From: Candidatus Methylomirabilis sp.
Lineage (GTDB): Bacteria; DYJV01
Length of the DNA stretch: 13,570 bases
Assembly: GCA_020722945.1 (NCBI GenBank)
Contig: DYJV01000063.1
Coordinates: forward strand, 1 to 13,570
Reading direction: 5' to 3'
Part shown: positions 6,166 to 13,570 of the stretch, piece after piece
How the letters are laid out: each line of letters opens with the position of its first letter
Position numbering within the stretch: the first letter of the stretch is position 1
The notes under the pieces: model-generated
What the model saw: only the letters and a program-made list of their open reading frames with translations
What the model was told of the DNA's origin: nothing
Databases searched by the model: none
Position numbers and translations under genes: made by a program

Positions 6166-6891
6166 TTATTCGTCAAATATATTGATAGTGTTTTTAGCAG
6201 CGTTCTGCTCTGCTTCTTTCTTGTTTTTACCTGCCCCTTCTCCATAATTTCTGTTATTTATTATAACTCGAACATAAAATATCTTTTCATGTTCAGGGCC
6301 CTCTTCGTTAAAAGTGTAGTATTCAGGTTTTATCTTATATCTCTTCTGAACAATTTCTTGAAGCATAGATTTGTAATCAGTAAAAAAATCCTCATCGTGG
6401 ATTATGTTTATATAGTTGTTAAAATGTTTCTTAATGAAAGATTTGGCAGCTTCTAAATCGCCATCTTTATAGATTGCTCCTATTATAGCCTCTATAGCAT
6501 CTGAAATAATAGATTTCTTATTGTGATTATTTGAAGTAAATTCACTTTTCCCAAGTAGTATAAATTTGTCAATGTTGAGGTTTTTGGCAATGTTAAAGAG
6601 GGTTATTTCGCTAACGATATGAGATTTTATTTTGGTCAAAGTTCCCTCTTTATATTCAGGGTATTTTGACATAAGTATTTCAGAGATAACAAGACCTAAA
6701 ACATTGTCCCCAAGAAATTCAAGCCTCTCATTTGAATACATATACTCCTGATTAAAAAAATAGGTGTAAGATTTGTGGGTTAATGCAATGAGGAGAAGCT
6801 CTTTATTAAAAAAATTGTATCCAAGTATCTCTTCTACTTGTCCTGTAAGTATTGCTTCCTTGACTGTCTCTAAAGATATTTCATATTCCAT
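6166..6891 (-). CDS. rnc: Ribonuclease III
   Basis: This is a 241-residue endonuclease that cuts double-stranded RNA and matures rRNA and some mRNAs. The signature ERLEFLGD lies at residues 55-62 (Glu55, Glu58, Asp62 correspond to E. coli 38, 41, 45). A second catalytic segment, DAIEAIIGAIY, contributes Asp131 and Glu134 (E. coli 114 and 117). All metal-binding residues are present. The double-stranded RNA-binding domain occupies about residues 165-240 (YKSMLQEIVQKR at its start, GEGAGKNKKEAEQNAAKN near its end). The ATG lies inside the 3' end of recO with an 11-base overlap and no Shine-Dalgarno site, so translation is probably coupled. Length is ordinary for the family. Confidence 0.96.
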   Translation of the reverse strand: MEYEISLETVKEAILTGQVEEILGYNFFNKELLLIALTHKSYTYFFNQEYMYSNERLEFLGDNVLGLVISEILMSKYPEYKEGTLTKIKSHIVSEITLFNIAKNLNIDKFILLGKSEFTSNNHNKKSIISDAIEAIIGAIYKDGDLEAAKSFIKKHFNNYINIIHDEDFFTDYKSMLQEIVQKRYKIKPEYYTFNEEGPEHEKIFYVRVIINNRNYGEGAGKNKKEAEQNAAKNTINIFDE

Positions 6892-7627
6892 TTTTCAATA
6901 CATTGTAGCAGTTATTCATTTTGTTAAAAACAGCTTCAGTAGTTAATTTCCGTATATTATTAAAAGATATTATTTCAAGCTCCTTTTGGATATATTCTGA
7001 GAATGTAGTATTTTTAAAGTTGATTCTATCAATTGTAGTTATTAATTTTTTTGTCCCTTTACATATTTGGATGGCTGAGGCATCAATGCAGTTATTGCAT
7101 ACAATTCCCGATTTTTCAAGGGAATATTTATAAAAATCTCCATCTTTGCCGCAATTTGAACATTCTGAAAGGTTTATCTTGTATCCTACAAGTTCTAAAA
7201 ACTTTATTTGAAAAAGAATTAATATTTTTACTCTTTTATCTTTTCTTCTCCCTTTTATGCTGGTAAAAAAATCGGTTAATATCTTAAAAAGAAGCCTGCT
7301 GTCTTGTTTTGGCTGTATCACACAAGATATAAGTTCATTTAAATAAGTGAGAATATAAAAGGTGTTGTGATCGTCATTATGATTTAGTTTTTCGATAAAT
7401 TCAACATTTTTGATGAATAGTAGTTCACTATTTTTACTAACGTGAAGGTGGACTCTTAAAATGTAGCCTACATCAAGTAAATTAAGATTCCGCTTGATAC
7501 TCTTTTTTGCATATTTTGCAATTGCTGAAATTTTACCTAAATCGCTTGATAACAGAAGAACTATTTTGTCAGAATCGTTGTAACTACTTTTTTTGAGGAT
7601 GATGGATAAAGATGAGATTTCAGACAT
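6881..7627 (-). CDS. recO: DNA repair protein RecO
   Basis: This is a 248-residue recombination mediator that, with RecR, loads RecA on SSB-coated DNA in the RecF pathway. The N-terminal OB-fold part (about residues 1-80) has the family pattern KKSSYNDSDKIVLLLSSDLG and KISAIAKYAKKS. The helical C-terminal part holds a zinc site with Cys156-x2-Cys159 (CSNCG) and Cys177-x2-Cys180 (CNNC). Sequence divergence is high, as usual for RecO, but length, motifs and the neighbouring rnc support the call. The ATG at 7625-7627 is only nine bases from the 3' CCA of tRNA-Glu and has no Shine-Dalgarno site. No other start is available in frame. It is therefore presumably translated from a tRNA-mRNA transcript processed at the tRNA 3' end. 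Confidence 0.9.
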   Translation of the reverse strand: MSEISSLSIILKKSSYNDSDKIVLLLSSDLGKISAIAKYAKKSIKRNLNLLDVGYILRVHLHVSKNSELLFIKNVEFIEKLNHNDDHNTFYILTYLNELISCVIQPKQDSRLLFKILTDFFTSIKGRRKDKRVKILILFQIKFLELVGYKINLSECSNCGKDGDFYKYSLEKSGIVCNNCIDASAIQICKGTKKLITTIDRINFKNTTFSEYIQKELEIISFNNIRKLTTEAVFNKMNNCYNVLKNGI

Positions 7628-7636
7628 ATAAGATAA

Positions 7637-7714
<78 letters not shown>

Positions 7715-7726
7715 GCAAAATTTATA

Positions 7727-7799
7727 TGAGCCGCGAAGGAATCGAACCTTCGACCAACAGATTAAAAGTCTGCTGCTCTACCTACTGAGCTAGCGGCCC
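7727..7799 (-). tRNA. tRNA-Lys (anticodon TTT)
   Basis: On the minus strand the acceptor GGGCCGC pairs with GCGGCTC (one G-T pair). The D arm is TAGCTCAGTAGGTAGAGCA. The anticodon arm CAGACTTTTAATCTG carries TTT. The T arm contains GAAGGTTCGATTCCTTC. The discriminator is A. CCA is not encoded: TAT follows the discriminator. Nucleotidyltransferase must therefore add CCA, unlike the two other tRNA genes in this window. It is the first gene of the tRNA-Lys/tRNA-Glu/recO unit. Confidence 0.96.
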
Positions 7800-7818
7800 A
7801 TCTCTAAAAGAGAGAGCT

Positions 7819-7847
7819 TTGTTAACAAAACTTTTAACTATTGTCAA
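7819..7847 (-). promoter_or_regulatory. Promoter of the tRNA-Lys/tRNA-Glu/recO unit
   Basis: On the minus strand a perfect TTGACA (7842-7847) is followed after 17 bases by TAACAA (7819-7824), a weak -10 box. Start would be near 7812, inside a small TCTCT-AAA-AGAGA hairpin (7801-7813) just ahead of tRNA-Lys. The promoter is the only candidate I see for the whole six-gene minus-strand unit. Confidence 0.5.
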
Positions 7848-7856
7848 CTTTTTTTT

Positions 7857-7878
7857 AAATTTTTTAAATAAAAAATTT
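7857..7878. terminator. A/T-only hairpin after the MEMO-AMMECR1 gene, weak terminator candidate
   Basis: Arms AAATTTTTT (7857-7865) and AAAAAATTT (7870-7878) are perfectly complementary around a four-base loop. With no G-C pair it may simply reflect the extreme A+T content here. It is the only hairpin between the stop at 7922 and the tRNA-Lys promoter. Confidence 0.25.
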
Positions 7879-7921
7879 TTCAGTGATTTTATCCTTTAAA
7901 AATTAGTAGGTTAGAATTTTA

Positions 7922-9277
7922 TCAAAAAATTTGGGCAGTAAAAATATAAATTTCGGTATTTCTCTCTTCCCAAGATTTTGGAGAGAGACCTGCTTTTATA
8001 CATGTTTGGCTTAAAAATGTAACTCTATCCCAATTATACTCTGTTGCAACTTGTGGTAAGAGTAACCCACTTCTGTAGCCCTTTTTTATTAATATTCCAT
8101 GTTTCCCCGGTATTATTTGATTGATATCTTCTATCTTTTTTAAGGGTGATAACACACTAATCTCAATTTCAATTTGAGGCAACTCATCTTTTGTAACAGG
8201 CATAAATCTTGGATCTTCAAAAGCTGCTGCCAAAGCCATCTCTTTTACGGTTATATCAAGTGGTTTTAGACCTTGTATATACCCTATGCAACCTCTGAGT
8301 TCCCCCTTTTTCTTTATAGTAACAAAAGCACCTTTAATCTCTTTTAAGAGATTTGTTCTATTATATTTTAAATCAAAAGTTTTGTTATAAATAGCTGCCT
8401 TTATGCTCTCCATTGCTATGTTGTGCAATGTCTCTTTCTCAGAAAGGTTTAAATCTGAAATATCTTTTTGGTAAATTACGGCTGAAAGGTATCCTACAAC
8501 ACTGCTCTTATCACCAGAAGAATCACTTGAATCTGCATATTTCATTACTTTGCAACTATTCCAATTATTCAGGTTTGCTAAATATAAAATTATAAAAACA
8601 GCACCTGCACCGCAAGCTTCTGTTTTCCCTGATATTATATCGTTGTAAAATTTGTTGTAATTTAAGGTGGAAATATCGTCTATTGCTGCATTATCAAGCT
8701 CTTTAGCCTTTTGTTGCTGGTAAAAGTGTGATAGATCTGTGCTTGCAACAAACAGGACTCTCTTATTCTGGAAAAAATTTTTAAATATGGTTGCAATTTC
8801 TTTTAGTTCCTCTTGATTGAAGCTACCCAGAAGAACAGGAATGAGAGTAAAATTTTTTATAGATAGTTGTAAAAATGGGAGTTGAACTTCAAGGGAGTGC
8901 TCCTCTTTGTGAGCTTCAGGATAAAAATTGATCAGATTTGAAGAATTAATCAACTCATCTATGGTATTAATATCAAGTTTTATTAGTCCGATAGGAGTTT
9001 CGTATGCTTCCCCTCTAAAAATTGAAGCACCTTGAAATCTTCCCCTATGGCAAGGAGCAAATACTACAACATAATCGTATTGCTCACCCACAATCTCTTT
9101 GTATGCTTCACCTGCAATTCTACCAGAATAGATGTAACCTGCATGAGGGGATATAATAGCTTTTATATCTCCATCAATACTTTTAACAGAAGTTGATAGA
9201 TACTCTTCTACCTCTTTTATTAATTTTGATCGATTGTTGGAGTAGAAACTTCCAGATACAGCAGCTTTTCTAATCAT
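7922..9277 (-). CDS. Fused MEMO-AMMECR1 protein (AmmeMemoRadiSam proteins B and A in one chain)
   Basis: This is a 451-residue two-domain protein. Residues 1 to about 270 are a MEMO1/dioxygenase-like domain. They show SPHAGYIYSG (His45), APCHRG (His77), KEEHSLEVQLPF, STDLSHF and EACGAGA (Cys222). The two His and the Cys correspond to the metal ligands His49, His81 and Cys244 of human MEMO1. Residues from about 285 to 451 are an AMMECR1 domain with its hallmark LRGCIGYI and a FEDPRFMPV segment. In many prokaryotes these are separate genes accompanied by a dedicated radical SAM enzyme, and the system's biochemical role is not settled. The ATG is preceded by GGAGG at six-base spacing, a strong ribosome site. 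The gene stands alone between the ctpA hairpin and the tRNA-Lys promoter. No system-specific radical SAM gene adjoins it in this window. Confidence 0.92.
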   Translation of the reverse strand: MIRKAAVSGSFYSNNRSKLIKEVEEYLSTSVKSIDGDIKAIISPHAGYIYSGRIAGEAYKEIVGEQYDYVVVFAPCHRGRFQGASIFRGEAYETPIGLIKLDINTIDELINSSNLINFYPEAHKEEHSLEVQLPFLQLSIKNFTLIPVLLGSFNQEELKEIATIFKNFFQNKRVLFVASTDLSHFYQQQKAKELDNAAIDDISTLNYNKFYNDIISGKTEACGAGAVFIILYLANLNNWNSCKVMKYADSSDSSGDKSSVVGYLSAVIYQKDISDLNLSEKETLHNIAMESIKAAIYNKTFDLKYNRTNLLKEIKGAFVTIKKKGELRGCIGYIQGLKPLDITVKEMALAAAFEDPRFMPVTKDELPQIEIEISVLSPLKKIEDINQIIPGKHGILIKKGYRSGLLLPQVATEYNWDRVTFLSQTCIKAGLSPKSWEERNTEIYIFTAQIF

Positions 9278-9302
9278 GGTAAGCCTCCATAAAGGTTTGG
9301 GG

Positions 9303-9317
9303 ATGATAAAATATCAT
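9303..9317. repeat. Short palindrome upstream of the MEMO-AMMECR1 gene
   Basis: ATGATA and TATCAT flank a three-base centre about 26 bases upstream of the start codon, within the 135 bases separating this gene from ctpA. Position would suit an operator or a 5' leader hairpin. I see no convincing -35/-10 pair here, so its role is open. Confidence 0.3.
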
Positions 9318-9360
9318 TTTGTTGTAAAATAATCTTAACAGTAAAGTATCTATAAATAAC

Positions 9361-9405
9361 TAATATTAAAGGGTGATATTAGAGTTGCACCACCCTTTAA
9401 TATTA
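9361..9405 (-). terminator. Strong hairpin after ctpA, probable terminator
   Basis: A 15-bp perfect inverted repeat pairs 9361-9375 (ending AAAGGGTG) with 9391-9405 (beginning CACCCTTT) around a 15-base loop. It begins eight bases beyond the ctpA stop codon. The minus-strand 3' arm is T/A-rich and is followed by TTATTTATAG rather than a clean T-run. Position and stem length favour termination of the hydrolase-ctpA transcript. Confidence 0.6.
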
Positions 9406-9412
9406 TAAATAT

Positions 9413-10750
9413 TTATTTGTGTGAAATTATTTGGAGTGCTTTTAGAAGCTGTAGTGCCTGAAGAAGTTGAAAATCTTTTACTTCAGAAGATTTGGAGATA
9501 GAGCTACTGTTTGTAACTGAGCCTTTGTTTTTAGTGCTGCTGTTATCTTTTTTCTTTTCCATTGTTGTGATAGCTTCAAAATGTCCCTGCAAATCTTCCT
9601 CTCTTAAAAACATTTTGTTATTGGTGTCGTTGTCGGTTTTGAGCTCTTGCTGCTCAACAATTATATCTGGTGTAATACCTTTTGCCTGAATGGATCTCCC
9701 TGATGGTGTATAATATTTTGCTGTGGTCAATCTTAATGCAGAACCGTCATCAAGCGGGATGATTGTCTGGACAGAACCTTTTCCAAAAGTTTGTGTCCCC
9801 ATAATTATCCCTCGTTTAAGGTCTTGCAATGCTCCTGCAACTATTTCGGATGCACTTGCACTCCCTGCATTTACAAGAACTACAATAGGATAATCTCCCT
9901 CATTCCCATCATCATGAGCAAAAAACTCCATTTTACTATTAGCAATTCTGCCACTTGTATATACTATTTTACCTTTTTTCAGGAATATATCTGATACATC
10001 AGCAGCTTGTGTGAGTAAACCTCCAGGGTTGTTTCTCATATCTAATACTAAACCTTTTATTTTACCCGTCTCTTTACTGATATTTTTCAGAGTGGTTTTT
10101 AGGTCTTCGGTAGTTTTCTGCTGGAACTGTGCTAATCTTATATATGCTATCCCATCTTCATATATTTTGCTTTTGATGCTCTTTATTTTGATTATGTCTC
10201 TGATTATCTCGATATCTTCTATCTTCTTTGCACCTGTTCTGAATATTGATATAGTAACTTTAGACCCCTTTTTACCCCGTAATTTCTTTACAGCATCTGT
10301 AAGAGTCATATTTTTAGTGCTCTCGCCGTTTATTTTGAGGATTTTGTCATTCGGTTTTACTCCTGCTTTGTAGGCCGGAGTGTCTTCAATTGGTGAGACT
10401 ACTGTTAGGATATTGTCCTTTATTGTGATCTCTATTCCAAGTCCTCCAAATTCACCTGTTGTCTCTACCTGCATCTCTTTGAATTCATCAGGTTTCATGA
10501 AAGATGAATGAGGGTCGAGTGATGATAACATTCCATTTATAGAACCGTATATTAGCTCTTTGAATGATTTGTCGTCAACATAATCTTTTTTTACGATAGA
10601 TAAAACTTTAGTAAAAAGCTCAATATTTTCAAAGATGTTGTTCTCTTCTGAGCCATTGCTCTTTTCAGCAATTAAAAAAGTTGTTTGCCCAATAATGAAA
10701 AGAGTTAAAATTAAAGGTAGTAAAAATTTCTTTCTAAAAAATTTCTTCAT
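9413..10750 (-). CDS. ctpA: Carboxyl-terminal processing protease, S41 family
   Basis: This is a 445-residue exported serine protease that trims or degrades envelope proteins from their C-termini. A signal peptide or anchor spans about residues 1-28 (basic MKKFFRKKF, then a long hydrophobic run). The N-terminal helical part includes SLDPHSSFM. The PDZ domain covers about residues 100-180 (FGGLGIEI, IEDTPAYKAGVKPNDKILKING). In the S41 core, MRNNPGGLL and GSASASE provide the nucleophile Ser299, and TFGKGSVQ provides Lys324, a Ser-Lys dyad with the usual 25-residue spacing. A Ser-rich linker (about residues 397-425) leads to a short C-terminal helix. AGGAG lies six bases before the ATG. The upstream hydrolase gene ends 29 bases away on the same strand, so the two probably form an operon. 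Confidence 0.95.
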   Translation of the reverse strand: MKKFFRKKFLLPLILTLFIIGQTTFLIAEKSNGSEENNIFENIELFTKVLSIVKKDYVDDKSFKELIYGSINGMLSSLDPHSSFMKPDEFKEMQVETTGEFGGLGIEITIKDNILTVVSPIEDTPAYKAGVKPNDKILKINGESTKNMTLTDAVKKLRGKKGSKVTISIFRTGAKKIEDIEIIRDIIKIKSIKSKIYEDGIAYIRLAQFQQKTTEDLKTTLKNISKETGKIKGLVLDMRNNPGGLLTQAADVSDIFLKKGKIVYTSGRIANSKMEFFAHDDGNEGDYPIVVLVNAGSASASEIVAGALQDLKRGIIMGTQTFGKGSVQTIIPLDDGSALRLTTAKYYTPSGRSIQAKGITPDIIVEQQELKTDNDTNNKMFLREEDLQGHFEAITTMEKKKDNSSTKNKGSVTNSSSISKSSEVKDFQLLQALQLLKALQIISHK

Positions 10751-10779
10751 CTTTTGCTCCTACAAAAAATATATGATTA

Positions 10780-11316
10780 TTATATTGATATTTCAATGCT
10801 CTTTTTGACTTCAAGTAAAGGTTGCAAAGGATTTCTCCTAAGAAAATTCATCATCTCTGAATGGATAGAGTCTTTGTGGGCAGTAGTTGCATCTTCTACT
10901 ATTGTTGTATAAAAATCGTGGCAAACTGAATCGTATGCAGTTGCTAACACACAAAAAAGCGATGTAATCCCACATACAAAAACATTTTCAACATTAAATG
11001 TCCTCAGAGTTTGGTCAAGGTCAGTTTTAAAAAAGGCTGAAAATCTCCTTTTGGGAAGAATAATATCACTATTTTGTAAATCCAACTTGTGAGAAACATC
11101 TGAGCCTTTGGTAAATCTGAGTGAATGAGGCTTCATTTTGCTTTTGAAGAGGAAGTCCTCTTTTAAAAAACTATCATTTGCAAATATTACTAAATCTCCA
11201 TTTTTACGAAATTTGTCTGATAAATAATTAATAACAGGTATTATTTTGTTGCATTGACCATAGACAAACTCTTCAACGTTGTCCTCTGTCATATCTACTA
11301 TAATTAAAGCATTCAT
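10780..11316 (-). CDS. Isochorismatase/nicotinamidase-family cysteine hydrolase
   Basis: This is a 178-residue cytoplasmic hydrolase. The catalytic triad of the family is visible: Asp8 (ALIIVDMTEDN), Lys89 (LPKRRFSAF) and Cys122 (CGITSLFCVLATA). A PHSLRFTKGSDV segment matches the PHCxxGTxG region of nicotinamidase-like members. The usual metal-binding D-x-H of true nicotinamidases is not obvious (FANDSF instead), so the substrate is uncertain and could be another amide or an isochorismate-like ester. An ATG at 11337 is in frame, but the family normally starts just before the ALIIVD strand, so I chose the ATG at 11316. No clear Shine-Dalgarno site precedes either one. It is divergent from sucC and is followed 29 bases later by ctpA. 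Confidence 0.87.
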   Translation of the reverse strand: MNALIIVDMTEDNVEEFVYGQCNKIIPVINYLSDKFRKNGDLVIFANDSFLKEDFLFKSKMKPHSLRFTKGSDVSHKLDLQNSDIILPKRRFSAFFKTDLDQTLRTFNVENVFVCGITSLFCVLATAYDSVCHDFYTTIVEDATTAHKDSIHSEMMNFLRRNPLQPLLEVKKSIEISI

Positions 11317-11334
11317 AATAGCTGTGAGAAATAG

Positions 11335-11350
11335 CATAATATTTATTATG
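11335..11350. repeat. 16-bp palindrome in the hydrolase/sucC divergent region
   Basis: CATAATA and TATTATG flank a TT centre. It lies just upstream of the hydrolase start and 35 bases before the sucC -35 box, so one regulator bound here could influence both directions. On the minus strand it falls between a possible TTGCTT (11351-11356) and TATTTC (11328-11333) pair. A/T richness makes chance symmetry a real alternative. Confidence 0.35.
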
Positions 11351-11384
11351 AAGCAATATTTTTTTTCATCTTACATTCTTTGGA

Positions 11385-11413
11385 TTGACTTTGATATATT
11401 TTTTTTGTATACA
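11385..11413 (+). promoter_or_regulatory. Promoter of sucCD
   Basis: TTGACT (11385-11390) is followed by a 17-base T-rich spacer and TATACA (11408-11413). TACAAT two bases further on is an alternative -10. The start would fall near 11420, giving a leader of about 50 bases to sucC. The A/T-rich leader shows no obvious riboswitch. Confidence 0.6.
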
Positions 11414-11468
11414 ATTTTTCTGTTTTATTTTATTTATTAATCATTTTTATAAACTGATAGGGGGTAAC

Positions 11469-12647
11469 ATGAAGATACATGAATATCAGGCTAAGCAAAT
11501 CCTCAAAAGTTTTGGAGCTTCTGTTCCTGAAAGTAAAATTACTTTCTCTGCTGACCAAGTTAAAGATGCGGTTGATTTATTAGGTGGAGGCACTGTTGTT
11601 GTTAAAGCTCAGATACATGCAGGCGGCAGAGGGAAAGCTGGTGGTGTCAAAGTTGTTAAAACTTCTGAAGAAGCTGTAAAAGCTGCTCAATCTATGTTTG
11701 GCAAGAAGCTTATTACTCATCAGACTGGTCCTGAGGGTAAAGAGGTTAAAAGAGTTCTTATTGAAAAGGGAGTTGGGATAAAGAAAGAACTTTATTTGGG
11801 AATGGTTGTTGATAGAAGTCGTAATGCTATTGTTATTATGGCAAGTGAAGAGGGTGGTGTAGAGATAGAGGAGGTTGCTGCAAAGCATCCTGAAAAGATC
11901 TTAAAGGAGTATATTGATGTCTGTGTTGGTTTAAGAGGTTATCAGACCTCTAAATTAGCATATAAACTTGGATTTAATAAAGATTTGGTTAAAGAGTTTT
12001 CCAAGTTTGTTACAGCTCTTTACAATGCGTTTATATCTAATGATTGTTCCCTTGCAGAGATAAACCCCCTTATCGTCACTGATGATAACAAAATAATGGC
12101 ACTTGATGCAAAAATTAATTTTGATGATAATGCTATCTTTAGACACAAAGATATCCTTGAACTTCGTGATTTTGAGGAAGAGGAGCCTATGGAAATTGAG
12201 GCGAGTAAATTTAATCTCAGTTATATAAAACTTGACGGTAATGTAGGTTGTATGGTCAATGGTGCTGGTCTTGCAATGGCTACAATGGATATCATCAAGT
12301 ATGCAGGCGGTGAACCTGCAAACTTTCTTGATGTAGGTGGTGGAGCAAATGTTGAAGCTGTTGCAAATGCTTTTAGAATTATCTTAAATGACAAAAATGT
12401 AAAAGCTGTTCTTGTGAATATCTTTGGAGGCATTGTTCGATGTGACAGAATTGCCAACGGGATATTAGAGGCTTCAAAAATAGTGGATATTAATGTCCCT
12501 GTTGTTATAAGGCTTCAAGGGACAAATGCTGAAGAGGCAAGAAAAATTATCAATGATTCTGGAATTAATTTTCATACGGCTGAGGGGTTAAAGGATGCTG
12601 CTGAGAAAGCAGTTGAACTTGCAAAAGCCAATAGGGGGATTTTATGA
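11469..12647 (+). CDS. sucC: Succinyl-CoA synthetase, beta subunit
   Basis: This is a 392-residue ATP-grasp subunit, close to the 388 residues of the E. coli enzyme. With SucD it interconverts succinyl-CoA and succinate with formation of ATP or GTP in the TCA cycle. The start [12 protein letters not shown] and the glycine-rich [14 protein letters not shown] (about residues 50-63) are family hallmarks. [23 protein letters not shown] and [16 protein letters not shown] near the C-terminal half form the magnesium-binding and succinate-binding parts. I chose the ATG at 11469, with GGGGG five bases upstream. A longer reading from 11385 would add 28 hydrophobic residues that lie over the promoter. 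Its end overlaps sucD by four bases (ATGA), so the two are coupled. Confidence 0.97.
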   Translation: MKIHEYQAKQILKSFGASVPESKITFSADQVKDAVDLLGGGTVVVKAQIHAGGRGKAGGVKVVKTSEEAVKAAQSMFGKKLITHQTGPEGKEVKRVLIEKGVGIKKELYLGMVVDRSRNAIVIMASEEGGVEIEEVAAKHPEKILKEYIDVCVGLRGYQTSKLAYKLGFNKDLVKEFSKFVTALYNAFISNDCSLAEINPLIVTDDNKIMALDAKINFDDNAIFRHKDILELRDFEEEEPMEIEASKFNLSYIKLDGNVGCMVNGAGLAMATMDIIKYAGGEPANFLDVGGGANVEAVANAFRIILNDKNVKAVLVNIFGGIVRCDRIANGILEASKIVDINVPVVIRLQGTNAEEARKIINDSGINFHTAEGLKDAAEKAVELAKANRGIL

Positions 12648-13516
12648 GTATACTCGTAGATAAAAATAGTAGAATTGTAGTTCAGGGGATTACTGGGAAT
12701 GAGGGTTCTTTTCACGCAAAAGCTTGTATGGAGTATGGGACAAATATTGTTGCTGGTGTTACTCCAGGCAAAGGTGGACAAAAGTTTGAAAATGTAGTCC
12801 CTATCTTTAATAGTGTAGAGGATTCTGTGAAGGTAGCAGGTGCTGATACATCTATGATATTTGTGCCACCTGCTTTTGCCGCTGATGCAATTATTGAAGC
12901 TGCAGATGCAGGTGTTAAGCTGATAGTTTGTATTACAGAGGGGATTCCTGTTATTGATATGCTAAAAGCAAAAAATTATGTTGACAGAAAAAATATCTGT
13001 ATGATTGGACCAAACTGCCCTGGCGTTATCTCCCCTGGCAAAGCAAAGGTTGGGATTATGCCGGGATTTATACATAGAGAGGGGAGTATTGGTGTTATTT
13101 CAAGGAGTGGGACACTCACCTACGAAGCAGTGAGCCAGATTTGTGAAGTTGGTCTTGGTCAGTCTACATGTGTTGGGATTGGTGGAGATCCTATTATAGG
13201 TTCCTCATTTATTGATATCCTCAAATTATTTAAAGATGACAAAGATACAGAGGGTATAGTTATGATTGGTGAAATAGGTGGGACAGCAGAGGAGGAAGCT
13301 GCTATCTATATAAGAGATAATTTGAAAAAGCCTGTAATTGCTTTTATTGCTGGACAGACTGCTCCTCCTGGTAGAAGGATGGGGCATGCAGGTGCAATAA
13401 TTTCAGGTGGTAAAGGGACAGCTTCTGAAAAAATCTCTGCATTGGAGTCTGCAGGTATAAATGTCGCAAAAACTCCTGCTGAAATAGGTAAGACTCTGAA
13501 ATTAAAACTAAAATAA
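12644..13516 (+). CDS. sucD: Succinyl-CoA synthetase, alpha subunit
   Basis: This is a 290-residue CoA-binding subunit. The N-terminal Rossmann domain includes [16 protein letters not shown] and [24 protein letters not shown] and SRSGTLTYE follow. The phosphorylated His is His248 in [16 protein letters not shown] (E. coli His246), and Glu210 in MIGEIGG matches the residue that helps phosphate transfer. All catalytic positions are present. The start ATG overlaps the sucC stop, and AGGGGG precedes it. The arrangement is the standard sucC-sucD pair. Only A/T-rich sequence follows, with no convincing G-C hairpin terminator before the right edge. Confidence 0.97.
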   Translation: MSILVDKNSRIVVQGITGNEGSFHAKACMEYGTNIVAGVTPGKGGQKFENVVPIFNSVEDSVKVAGADTSMIFVPPAFAADAIIEAADAGVKLIVCITEGIPVIDMLKAKNYVDRKNICMIGPNCPGVISPGKAKVGIMPGFIHREGSIGVISRSGTLTYEAVSQICEVGLGQSTCVGIGGDPIIGSSFIDILKLFKDDKDTEGIVMIGEIGGTAEEEAAIYIRDNLKKPVIAFIAGQTAPPGRRMGHAGAIISGGKGTASEKISALESAGINVAKTPAEIGKTLKLKLK

Positions 13517-13544
13517 TTTTTTTAAAAAAAATAAAAAAAATTAG

Positions 13545-13570
13545 TTGACAAAGAAGATATGAAGTGATAA
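13545..13570 (+). promoter_or_regulatory. Probable promoter of a gene beyond the right edge
   Basis: A perfect TTGACA (13545-13550) lies after sucD. Seventeen bases later, at 13568, the window ends with TAA, which would be the first half of a -10 box. This suggests that a further plus-strand gene outside the window has its own promoter. The -10 box cannot be confirmed. Confidence 0.35.

Noticed and set aside
6130-6456. Plus-strand 108-residue hydrophobic reading frame
   Set aside because: It is antisense to rnc and the radical SAM start, and it has no ribosome site or homology I can recognise.
10011-10373. Plus-strand 120-residue hydrophobic reading frame
   Set aside because: It is antisense to the PDZ and core region of ctpA, whose coding evidence is decisive. 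The hydrophobicity is the expected shadow of a charged A/T-rich gene.
11385-11468. 28-codon N-terminal extension of sucC
   Set aside because: It coincides with the promoter and leader. [10 protein letters not shown] is the usual SucC start and has a strong ribosome site.

Overview
The window comes from a low-GC bacterium. It carries bacterial housekeeping genes (recO, rnc, sucC, sucD), a C-terminal processing protease, tRNA genes and an arsenic-resistance locus. The right two thirds is very AT-rich: I count 14 G+C in the 60 bases from 6481. My best guess for the host is a member of the Deferribacterota (Calditerrivibrio/Deferribacter-like). That rests only on the general look of the proteins and the low GC, and should be treated as a weak inference.

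Region 1 (1-4195) reads right to left. It is an arsenic-resistance block: an MFS transporter, then arsR, an ArsP-type permease, a small CPKC thioredoxin-like protein, a thioredoxin-type arsenate reductase (arsC), and the first 51 codons of an Acr3-type arsenite exporter that runs off the left edge. In the expected working order, ArsR represses the operon. ArsC reduces arsenate to arsenite, possibly recharged by the small dithiol protein. Acr3 exports arsenite, and the permease exports an arsenical or metal. Base composition is visibly richer in G+C than elsewhere (32 of 60 from 1321). The block ends against the 3' end of a tRNA-Ser gene, so it looks like an acquired island.

Region 2 (4196-7847), also on the minus strand, has two units. 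One is tRNA-Ser(GGA) with its own strong promoter. The other is a compact unit reading tRNA-Lys, tRNA-Glu, recO, rnc, a radical SAM gene and an unrecognised gene. The four protein genes overlap or abut: recO/rnc by 11 bp, rnc/rSAM with no gap, and rSAM/unknown by 11 bp. They mostly lack Shine-Dalgarno sites, which suggests translational coupling.

Region 3 (7850-11350), minus strand, holds an isochorismatase-family hydrolase followed by a secreted S41 (CtpA) protease and a strong hairpin. Next comes a single gene fusing the MEMO and AMMECR1 domains of the poorly understood AmmeMemoRadiSam system.

Region 4 (11385-13570), plus strand, is sucC-sucD (succinyl-CoA synthetase, TCA cycle) behind a recognisable sigma-70-type promoter. 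At the right edge a TTGACA box suggests the promoter of a further gene. No intergenic stretch exceeds 300 bases, and I see no CRISPR array, insertion sequence or rRNA.
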